Origin: JBFWUM01 sp050247255
Lineage (GTDB): Bacteria; Acidobacteriota; Vicinamibacteria; Vicinamibacterales; UBA2999
DNA length: 5,246 nucleotides
Direction of reading: 5' to 3'
Assembly: GCA_050247255.1 (NCBI GenBank)
Contig: JBFWUM010000107.1
Span: forward strand, 1-5,246
Below the pieces are notes generated by a model. The model was not told the DNA's origin, made no database searches, and was given only the letters and a program-made list of their open reading frames with translations. Position numbers and translations under genes: made by a program. Below are positions 1-5,246 of the stretch, piece by piece. The number at the start of each line of letters is the position of its first letter. The stretch's first letter is position 1.

Positions 1-1
1 G

Positions 2-118
2 CTGAACCGTGCCAACTTCGATCTCCCGAACCGGACCTTCGGCAACGCGAACTTCGGCCGGATCTTCAGCGCACGCGACCCGCGGCAGATGCAGTTCGGC
101 CTGCGTTTCTCGTTCTAG
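2..118 (+). CDS. C-terminal end of an Oar-like TonB-dependent outer-membrane receptor (5' truncated by window)
   Basis: Reading from base 2, 38 codons run open to a TAG at 116-118. The peptide begins LNRANFDLPNRTFG and ends ARDPRQMQFGLRFSF. This fits the usual end of Oar-like / carboxypeptidase-regulatory-like TonB-dependent receptors: an N-F-x-x-P-N-R-x-F-G stretch, then an FGRIFSARDPRQMQ segment, then a last beta-strand ending in phenylalanine. The terminal aromatic residue is the known recognition signal for the BAM machinery that inserts outer-membrane barrels. Only the last barrel strands are visible, so length, signal peptide and plug cannot be judged. Its likely role is uptake or sensing of a substrate across the outer membrane using TonB energy; the substrate is unknown. 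It lies 132 bases upstream of a second receptor of the same broad family, on the same strand. Family-level confidence is fairly high despite the short fragment. Confidence 0.8.
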   Translation: MNRANFDLPNRTFGNANFGRIFSARDPRQMQFGLRFSF

Positions 119-250
119 TTCCGGAACCCTCCCGAGGCTATCTTTCGGTCAGTTCGTTCGGGCTTACCGTCTCCTTACATCGTACCGATCCGCTTCCCGA
201 TAGCCTGTTCCCAGCCCGGCGCGCGCCGCGGCGGGACACAGGAGGAACGG
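119..250 (+). other. Intergenic leader region upstream of the receptor gene
   Basis: This 132-base stretch between the two receptor genes holds no gene that I can support. Bases 131-200 are about 57% GC by direct count, clearly less than the surrounding genes, as expected of a promoter-bearing leader. Several TANNNT hexamers occur (TATCTT at 139-144, TACCGT at 165-170, TAGCCT at 201-206). None has a good -35 partner at 16-18 bases, so I do not choose one. There is no hairpin followed by a T-run after the upstream stop codon, so no intrinsic terminator is evident. A perfect 12-base palindrome, CGGCGCGCGCCG, lies at 217-228 just before the ribosome binding site. It may be only GC-rich chance, or it could fold in the mRNA leader. 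Confidence 0.5.
240..245 (+). promoter_or_regulatory. Strong Shine-Dalgarno site fixing the GTG start at 251
   Basis: AGGAGG lies five bases before the GTG at 251, which is a full match to the anti-Shine-Dalgarno core at good spacing. It decides the start in favour of GTG. The first in-frame ATG, at codon 16, would remove most of the signal peptide. Neither of the next two genes on this strand has a comparable site. Confidence 0.85.
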
Positions 251-3200
251 GTGACTTCGTTACGGCGGACGGCACGTCTTGCGTGCCTGACAGGAATGAT
301 CGCGCTCGGCGCCACCATCGCCGGGGCGCAGTCCGCGACCGGCGGCATCCGCGGAGCCGTCCGTGAATCGGGCGGCGTGGTTCCGGGGGTGACGGTGCAT
401 CTGGAGAACGAGGCGACCGGCACGGGCCGCGACACGGTCTCGAACGAACGCGGCGAGTACGACTTCCCCGCGCTGCCGCCGGGTGCTTACACGATTCGCG
501 CGACGCTCGAGGGGTTCAAGACCTTCGAGCGGAAGGGCATCCAGGTCAGGACGCAGCAGTTCCTGACGCTCGATGTCGTGCTCGAACTCGGCAGCCTCTC
601 CGAGACGATCACCGTCAGCGCGGACGTCCCGATGCTGCAGACGTCGAACGCGTCGGTCTCGACGCAGATCGAAGCCGAGGAGCTCAATACGCTGCCGTCG
701 GTCGCCCGCAACATGTACATGATGTCGACGATCGCGCCCACAGTCGTGTCGTCCGGCAATCAGGTCTTCACGCGGCTTCAGGACCTGAATCACCCGTCGC
801 TCGTCTCGCTCGGCGGCGGCGCGCGGCGCGCGAACAACTACCTGATCGACGGCGTCTCGCATACCGACCTCGTCAACCGGCCCTCCGTCAATCCGTCGTT
901 CGAAGCGGTGGACAGCGTGAACGTGCAGCTGCACACCTACGACGCGGAGACAGGCCGCACCGGAGGCGGCACCTACAACGTCACGTTCAAGTCCGGGACG
1001 AACACCCTGCGCGGCAGCGCCTTCACCCAGTTCCGGCCGAACGCGCTGGTCGCCAACAACTTCTTCAACCAGGCGGCCGGTCGGCCGAAGGCGGAGGCCT
1101 ACTTCTACAACCACGGCGGCGGCATCGGCGGCCCCATCCGGAAGAACCGGACGTTCTTCTGGGCGGCGGCCGAGGGCTACCGGTCACTGGACTCACGCAA
1201 CAGCACGTTGCGCGTGCCGACGGCCCGCGAGCGCGCCGGCGACTTTTCGCAGAGCGTCAACGCGAGCGGCCAGCCGGTGGTGATCTACGACCCGCTGACT
1301 ACGCGGACCGACCCGGCGACGGGCCTGCTCGTCCGCGACGCGTTCCCCGGCAACGTGATCCCGGCGGACCGGCTGAACCCCGTCGCCCGCAACATCCTGA
1401 GCTACTACCCCCTCCCCACACGGGACGTCAGCAACGGCGCGGCGAACTTCGACGGCACGGCCGACCAGACCGGGTGGGCCTGGATGACCAGCGGCAAGAT
1501 CGACCATCGCTTCAGCGACCGGGTGTCGGCCTCCGGCCTCTACATCGCCAACCGCACGTCGCGCACGAACGAGAACTTCTGGGAGCGGGGCCAGGGCCCG
1601 GACCGCTTTGCCGAGCCGCGCGACGGGACGCTCGATCGGTCGCTGCACCTGGTGGCCCTGAACAACACGTGGATTCCCGGCGACAACACCGTCCTGACGC
1701 TGCGCTACGGGTACACGCGCCTCCAGGATGATGACGCGACGACGATCGACTTCGACCCGTCCTCCCTCGGATTCGATCCGGCGTTCCTCGGAGGGCAGCA
1801 GGTCCGGAAGTTCCCGCGCGGCGCGATCACGGACTACGACGGCTTCGGCGCGGTCGACCCGACCAGCCGCGTCTTCGACTCCTGGGGCGTCAACGGCGCC
1901 GTGTCGCGCCTCGTCGGCACCCACACGCTCAAGGCCGGCGCGGACTTCCGCGTGATCGGCCTGCAGACCCAGAGCTTCGCCGGCGGGTCGGGCGACCTGC
2001 GCTTCGATCGCTTCTACACGTCGGCGAACCCGCTGGCCAACGGCACGGCGACGTCCGGTAACGCGCTCGCGAGCTTCCTGCTGGGGTATCCCTCCGGCGA
2101 CCCCGGCAACCAGAGCCAGATCACGGTGGGTTCGCCCCTCAACGCGTTCGTCCGGTACTTCGGCGCCTATGCCCAGGACGACTGGCGCCTGAGCCCGAAG
2201 TTCACGCTGAACTACGGCGTCCGTCTCGAGCGGGAGGACGGCCTCCGGGAAGAGAACAACCAGATTACCGTGGCCTTCGACCAGACGCTGAACCCGGGCG
2301 GCGCGCTGGGCAGTGTGCTCGTGAACGGCAGCCCCGTCCGCGGCGGCCTGGTCTACGCCGGCCAGAACGGCGCGCCGACGCACCAGGGCAATCCCCCCGG
2401 CCTGAAGGTGTCACCGCGCGTCGGCATGGCGCTCACGCTGAACCCGAAGACCGTGCTGCGAGCCGGCTACGGCATCTACTGGGCGCCGTGGAACTACCAG
2501 CCGGCCAGCGGGGTCAACTACGGCCAGATTGGCTACGTCCGGCAGACGTTCGTCAACCAGGGCCAGTTCACGCCGACCGTTTCGCTGACCAACCCGTTCC
2601 CGGATGGCGCGCTCCAGCCCGTAGGCAACAGCCTCGGCGCGCTGACCGGCGTCGGCGGCCAGATCGAGTTCATCGACCAGACCAAGGGCGCGCCGTGGAT
2701 CCAGCAGTACTCCGCGGACATCGAGCGGCAGCTCGGCGAGGGTCTGACCGTCGGCGTCGAGTACGTCGGCGCCACGGGCCGGTCACTCGGTCTCGGCGGA
2801 TCCAACGACGGCGTCCTCAACATCAACCAGCTCGACCCGGCCTATCTGGCGCTCGGCCCGCAGCTGCTCGAGAGCGTCCCGAACCCGTTCTTCGGCCTCC
2901 CCGCGGGCCAGGGCTTCGCCGTCACGAGCCCGACGGTGCAGCGCCGCCAGCTCCTGCGCCCGTTCCCGCAGTTTGCCGACATCCTGATGCGGCAGAGCAC
3001 GCAGGGCCGCAGCCAGTACCACGCGCTCGTGCTGAAAGCCGAGAAGCGCGTCACCAACGGCTGGGGCGGTCGCGTGAACTACACGTTCAGCCGGCTGCGC
3101 GACAACCAGTTCGGCGAGACCAACTTCATGCAGCCGAACACGCCGGAGGCGCTCAACGCCTACGACCTCGACGCCGAGTACGCGCTCGGCGTCGTGGACG

Positions 3201-3751
3201 TGCCGCACAAGCTGACGATCGCGCCGATCGTGGAGCTGCCCTTCGGTGCGAACAGGCGCTGGGCGAAGTCCGGCGTCGCCGCGGCGCTGCTCGGCGGCTG
3301 GTCCGTCTCGGCCATCATCGGCCTCGAGAGCGGCTTCCCGATTCCGCTCGCGTCGGTGACGAACAACACGAACCTGTTCACACGGATGCAGCGGCCGAAC
3401 GCCACCGGCACGGAGGTCCTGACCGACGGCGACCGGGAAGCGCGCATCCTCGGCCAGTGGCTGAACCAGGGCAGCTACGCCGTGCCGGCGGCCTTCACGC
3501 TGGGCACCGCGCCGCGCACGGATGGCGCCATCCGCTCACCACACCGCAACAACGTGGACCTGGCCGTCGCCAAGGGCATGTCGCTTGGCGGTGAGACGCG
3601 CGGCGAGCTGCGCCTCGAGGTCATCAACCTGACGAACACCGTCAAGGTCATCGGCCCGATCCACCAGGCCGGCGCCGCAGGCTTCGGTCAGATCCGGACG
3701 CAGAGCGGCTTCATGCGCCTGATGCAGGTGATGTATCGGGTAACGTTCTAG
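251..3751 (+). CDS. Oar-like TonB-dependent outer-membrane receptor with N-terminal carboxypeptidase-regulatory-like domain
   Basis: This 1166-residue protein is within the usual 1000-1200 residue range of Oar-like receptors. It probably forms an outer-membrane beta-barrel that takes up or senses a large substrate with TonB energy; the substrate is unknown. Seen in order: a Sec signal peptide at 1-26 (basic MTSLRRTAR, hydrophobic core, AGAQ before cleavage); a CarboxypepD_reg/Cna-B-like beta-sandwich at about 30-113 (GGIRGAVRE, GEYDFPALPPGAYTIRA, GFKTFER); a TonB-box-like SETITVSAD at 117-125; and a plug at about 130-260 with NNYLIDGVSHTD and TGGGTYNVTFKSGTNTLRGS. The barrel carries GGGIGGPIRKNRTFFW near 289-304, AQDDW at 641-645 and RGELRLEVINLTN at 1117-1129. 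It ends in MYRVTF, an aromatic C-terminus suited to BAM recognition. The GTG start is set by AGGAGG at 240-245. The frame is intact, and the downstream VWA-like gene begins two bases after the stop. Family confidence is high. Confidence 0.95.
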   Translation: MTSLRRTARLACLTGMIALGATIAGAQSATGGIRGAVRESGGVVPGVTVHLENEATGTGRDTVSNERGEYDFPALPPGAYTIRATLEGFKTFERKGIQVRTQQFLTLDVVLELGSLSETITVSADVPMLQTSNASVSTQIEAEELNTLPSVARNMYMMSTIAPTVVSSGNQVFTRLQDLNHPSLVSLGGGARRANNYLIDGVSHTDLVNRPSVNPSFEAVDSVNVQLHTYDAETGRTGGGTYNVTFKSGTNTLRGSAFTQFRPNALVANNFFNQAAGRPKAEAYFYNHGGGIGGPIRKNRTFFWAAAEGYRSLDSRNSTLRVPTARERAGDFSQSVNASGQPVVIYDPLTTRTDPATGLLVRDAFPGNVIPADRLNPVARNILSYYPLPTRDVSNGAANFDGTADQTGWAWMTSGKIDHRFSDRVSASGLYIANRTSRTNENFWERGQGPDRFAEPRDGTLDRSLHLVALNNTWIPGDNTVLTLRYGYTRLQDDDATTIDFDPSSLGFDPAFLGGQQVRKFPRGAITDYDGFGAVDPTSRVFDSWGVNGAVSRLVGTHTLKAGADFRVIGLQTQSFAGGSGDLRFDRFYTSANPLANGTATSGNALASFLLGYPSGDPGNQSQITVGSPLNAFVRYFGAYAQDDWRLSPKFTLNYGVRLEREDGLREENNQITVAFDQTLNPGGALGSVLVNGSPVRGGLVYAGQNGAPTHQGNPPGLKVSPRVGMALTLNPKTVLRAGYGIYWAPWNYQPASGVNYGQIGYVRQTFVNQGQFTPTVSLTNPFPDGALQPVGNSLGALTGVGGQIEFIDQTKGAPWIQQYSADIERQLGEGLTVGVEYVGATGRSLGLGGSNDGVLNINQLDPAYLALGPQLLESVPNPFFGLPAGQGFAVTSPTVQRRQLLRPFPQFADILMRQSTQGRSQYHALVLKAEKRVTNGWGGRVNYTFSRLRDNQFGETNFMQPNTPEALNAYDLDAEYALGVVDVPHKLTIAPIVELPFGANRRWAKSGVAAALLGGWSVSAIIGLESGFPIPLASVTNNTNLFTRMQRPNATGTEVLTDGDREARILGQWLNQGSYAVPAAFTLGTAPRTDGAIRSPHRNNVDLAVAKGMSLGGETRGELRLEVINLTNTVKVIGPIHQAGAAGFGQIRTQSGFMRLMQVMYRVTF

Positions 3752-3753
3752 AC
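3741..3753 (+). promoter_or_regulatory. Candidate leaderless -10 element before the VWA-like gene
   Basis: TAACGT at 3741-3746 fits the TANNNT form of a -10 hexamer and lies exactly seven bases before the ATG at 3754, so transcription could begin at or next to the start codon. A weak -35-like CTGATG at 3719-3724 has a 16-base spacer and shares only the TGA core with the consensus. No Shine-Dalgarno sequence precedes this ATG. The hexamer overlaps the last codons of the receptor gene, so codon constraint could produce it by chance. The alternative is simple translational coupling to the receptor's stop codon. Confidence 0.35.
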
Positions 3754-5016
3754 ATGCGGAACGGCGTGGCGCGGGCGCGGACGGCCGGACACGGGCCGTC
3801 AGGCATCGTGGCGGCGGCGGTGCTGGCCGCCCTTCTCGCCTCGCCGCTGCTCGCCCGGCAGGGTCCCGTCTTCCGCGCCGGCACCACGCTCGTCACGCTC
3901 GACATCGTGGCGCGGGACGCGGCCGGACGGTTCGTCTCCGATCTGCAGGCGTCTGACTTCACGATCACCGAGGACGGCGTCGTCCAGCGCGTCGAGTCGT
4001 TCGTGATGGTGCAGGGCGGGCGCACGCTCAACCTGCTGACGCCTCCGCCGGTCGCGGCGGCCGAAGGGCTCATCCTGCCCCCGGCACGGCCCGCGCCGGC
4101 ATCCTCGGGCCGCGTCGTGGTCGTCATCGTCGACGACCTGCACATCGAAGCCGAGTACACCCCGCACGTCCGCCGGCTCGTGCAGACGCTGACCTCGTCG
4201 CTGCTGCACGAAGGGGACCAGGTGGCGATGGTCTCGACCGGGCCGTCATCGATCGACATGCCGCTCACCGGCGACCTCGGAGCCGTGCGGTCGGCGGCGT
4301 CGCGGATCAGGGGGTCCGGCCTGACGGCCGCCGAGATCTTCCAGATGCCGGAGACGTCGCAGGGCGCGGGCGACCTCCGCCGGCGCGCACAGCTCGCCTT
4401 TCAGACGGCGTACCGGACCGTCGCGGCACTCGACGCCGTGCGGGGCCGGCGGAAGGTCGTCCTGCTCATCAGCAGCGGCTACGACCTGGACCCGTTCGCC
4501 GCGGGCCGCGCGAGCGCCGACCGCGTGCAGGGCGGCCGCTTCGCCGACCCCGTGCGCGCCCTCGTCGAGAAGGACAACCCGTATCAGCGCCTCCCGGCCG
4601 TGACGGCCGACCTCGACCTGCTCGCCTATCTGCGCGAGTTGACGCTGACCGCGAACCGCGCGAACGCCACGCTCTACCCCGTCGACCCGCGGGGGCTGAC
4701 GGGCGTCGTCGACGCGGGCCGGTATCTCGACCAGAGCGACTGGCGCACCGTCGTGCAGAAGAACCAGAGCAGCCTGCGCTACCTGGCGGAACAGACCGGC
4801 GGGCGCGCCGTGGTCAACGTCAACGACTTCGCTGCCGAGTTCAGGCGCATCGACGCCGAGACGAGCGACTACTACCTCGTCGGCTACACGTCCACGAACC
4901 CCGACGCGTCGAAGCGCGTCCGGACGGTGGACGCGCGCGTCGGCCGCCCCGGCGTCACGGTGACGTCCCGCTCCGCCTACTCCGTGGCCGCGGCCGCGGG
5001 ACCGGCGTCCCGGTGA
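3754..5016 (+). CDS. Exported VWA-like protein of the 'VWFA-related Acidobacterial domain' type
   Basis: This 420-residue protein resembles the TIGR03436 family, abundant in Acidobacteriota and of unknown function. Seen in order: a signal peptide or N-terminal membrane anchor at about 14-36 (hydrophobic IVAAAVLAALLASPLL, then ARQ); a beta-rich N-terminal module at 40-83 (FRAGTTLVTLDIVARD, DLQASDFTITEDG); a proline/alanine-rich linker at about 96-117; and a von Willebrand A-like fold at about 120-375. In that fold are VVVVIVDDLHIE (121-132), DMPLTGD (168-174), GRRKVVLLISSGYD (231-244), NATLYPVDPRGL (304-315) and YLAEQTGGRAV (343-353). SDYYLVGYTS (371-380) leads to a final beta segment. The usual DxSxS metal site is not intact (D127-D-L-H-I). 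Location is probably periplasmic or envelope-attached, likely mediating protein contacts. It starts two bases after the receptor stop with no Shine-Dalgarno site, suggesting coupling or a leaderless transcript. Family call is strong; function is not known. Confidence 0.92.
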   Translation: MRNGVARARTAGHGPSGIVAAAVLAALLASPLLARQGPVFRAGTTLVTLDIVARDAAGRFVSDLQASDFTITEDGVVQRVESFVMVQGGRTLNLLTPPPVAAAEGLILPPARPAPASSGRVVVVIVDDLHIEAEYTPHVRRLVQTLTSSLLHEGDQVAMVSTGPSSIDMPLTGDLGAVRSAASRIRGSGLTAAEIFQMPETSQGAGDLRRRAQLAFQTAYRTVAALDAVRGRRKVVLLISSGYDLDPFAAGRASADRVQGGRFADPVRALVEKDNPYQRLPAVTADLDLLAYLRELTLTANRANATLYPVDPRGLTGVVDAGRYLDQSDWRTVVQKNQSSLRYLAEQTGGRAVVNVNDFAAEFRRIDAETSDYYLVGYTSTNPDASKRVRTVDARVGRPGVTVTSRSAYSVAAAAGPASR

Positions 5017-5077
5017 TGGCGCGACGGCCGTCGACGGGATCCGGCCCGGCCGGTGACGAGCCGTTACACTACCCGGC
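5017..5077 (+). other. Short intergenic region with two inverted repeats
   Basis: Two perfect symmetric elements sit in the first 37 bases after the VWA-like stop codon. The first is the 12-base palindrome CGACGGCCGTCG at 5022-5033. The second is CCGGCC-C-GGCCGG at 5041-5053, which could fold as a five-pair stem with a three-base loop. No T-run follows either one, so they do not make a standard rho-independent terminator. They may slow polymerase, stabilise the 3' end of the mRNA, or bind a regulator. In DNA of this GC content chance is a real alternative. The promoter of the next gene follows directly. Confidence 0.4.
5063..5077 (+). promoter_or_regulatory. Probable leaderless promoter of the beta-propeller gene
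   Basis: GTTACACT at 5063-5070 contains the -10-like hexamer TACACT (5065-5070), which ends exactly seven bases before the ATG at 5078. That spacing would put the transcription start at or beside the A of the start codon. There is no Shine-Dalgarno sequence upstream, which fits a leaderless mRNA. No convincing -35 hexamer is seen; the GC-rich inverted repeat at 5041-5053 occupies that zone. The hexamer is the most AT-rich patch of the intergenic region. Confidence 0.55.
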
Positions 5078-5246
5078 ATGCGCACGCGTACCGCCGCCTT
5101 CCTGCTGGCCCTGACGCCCGGGCTCGCCCTTGCCGCCGACGACCGCTGGCCGCAGTTCCGGGGCCCCGGGTCCGCCGGCGTCGTGGCCGACGATCCCCGG
5201 CTCCCGGAACGCTGGAGCACCACGGAGAACGTCCGCTGGAAGACCG
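5078..5246 (+). CDS. Secreted PQQ-like / BamB-like beta-propeller protein, N-terminal part (3' truncated by window)
   Basis: From ATG at 5078, 56 complete codons run open to the window edge. Residues 1-20 form a clear Sec signal peptide: basic MRTRT, a hydrophobic AAFLLALTPGLALA, and likely cleavage after ALA or ALAA. The mature part begins DDRWPQFRGPGSAGVV, followed by LPERWSTTENVRWKT. The pattern WPQFRGP (24-30), then G-x-x-A-G-V, then L-P-x-x-W-S-x-x-x-N-V-x-W-K-T, is typical of the first blade of periplasmic beta-propeller proteins annotated as PQQ-binding-like repeat or outer-membrane assembly BamB-like proteins. Members of this group are often about 400-450 residues, so most of the protein lies beyond the window. 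Whether it binds a quinone cofactor cannot be told from this part, and true BamB is usually a lipoprotein, for which I see no lipobox cysteine. It follows the VWA-like gene by 61 bases and probably has its own leaderless promoter. Confidence 0.85.
   Translation, partial: MRTRTAAFLLALTPGLALAADDRWPQFRGPGSAGVVADDPRLPERWSTTENVRWKT

Noticed and set aside
9..203. Small open frame across the end of the first receptor and the intergenic region
   Set aside because: A serine/arginine-rich translation overlapping the recognised receptor C-terminus in another frame, with no ribosome binding site.
217..228. Palindrome CGGCGCGCGCCG as a possible operator or terminator
   Set aside because: It consists only of G and C in a GC-rich stretch, has no T-run, and lies just before the ribosome binding site, so a terminator is unlikely and chance is plausible.
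260..1114. Long open frame on the minus strand inside the receptor gene
   Set aside because: Its product is rich in arginine, valine and alanine without domain motifs or a signal peptide, and it is fully covered by the well-supported receptor. Such antisense frames are expected in high-GC coding DNA.
1193..2383. 396-codon open frame on the minus strand
   Set aside because: Low-complexity R/V/A/G-rich translation with no recognisable family, lying opposite the receptor barrel. It is a codon-bias shadow.
2488..3594. 368-codon open frame on the plus strand in a different frame from the receptor
   Set aside because: The translation is dominated by arginine, proline and alanine with no motif. 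The receptor frame over the same bases shows clear barrel features and the expected C-terminus, so no frameshift is implied.
4246..5223. 325-codon open frame on the minus strand spanning the VWA-like gene end and the beta-propeller gene start
   Set aside because: It crosses two genes supported on the other strand, has an R/G/A/V-rich composition and shows no family motif.
1..5246. Search for CRISPR arrays, tRNA/rRNA genes, insertion sequences, retroelements or a novel defence system
   Set aside because: No direct-repeat array, RNA-gene signature, transposase, reverse transcriptase or nuclease motif was found. The window is filled by envelope-protein genes, so I do not claim a new system.

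Overview
The window is high-GC bacterial DNA that reads most naturally as Acidobacteriota, probably a Vicinamibacteria-like soil lineage. Three things point there: Oar-like TonB-dependent receptors with an N-terminal carboxypeptidase-regulatory-like domain, a protein of the 'VWFA-related Acidobacterial domain' type (TIGR03436-like), and a secreted quinoprotein-like beta-propeller protein. The species assignment is inference; no rRNA or marker gene is present.

All genes lie on the + strand. From left to right there are: the last 38 codons of an outer-membrane receptor (to 118); a 132-base intergenic stretch (119-250) that is less GC-rich than the genes and ends in a strong ribosome binding site; a complete 1166-residue Oar-like TonB-dependent receptor (251-3751, GTG start); only two bases later, a complete 420-residue exported VWA-like protein (3754-5016); a 61-base intergenic stretch with two short inverted repeats and a probable leaderless promoter (5017-5077); and the first 56 codons of a secreted BamB/PQQ-like beta-propeller protein (5078 to the window edge).

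Every protein whose N-terminus is visible carries a Sec-type signal peptide, and the truncated receptor ends in the aromatic C-terminus of an outer-membrane beta-barrel. The whole window therefore encodes cell-envelope functions. The receptor probably imports or senses a large substrate at the outer membrane, and the adjacent VWA-like protein is probably periplasmic. Their two-base spacing suggests co-expression, but no substrate can be read from the sequence.

The most interesting non-coding signal is a shared promoter geometry: a TANNNT hexamer placed exactly seven bases before the ATG, with no Shine-Dalgarno sequence, in front of both the VWA-like gene and the beta-propeller gene. The large receptor instead has a textbook AGGAGG. 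No tRNA, rRNA, CRISPR array, insertion sequence or clear rho-independent terminator was seen.
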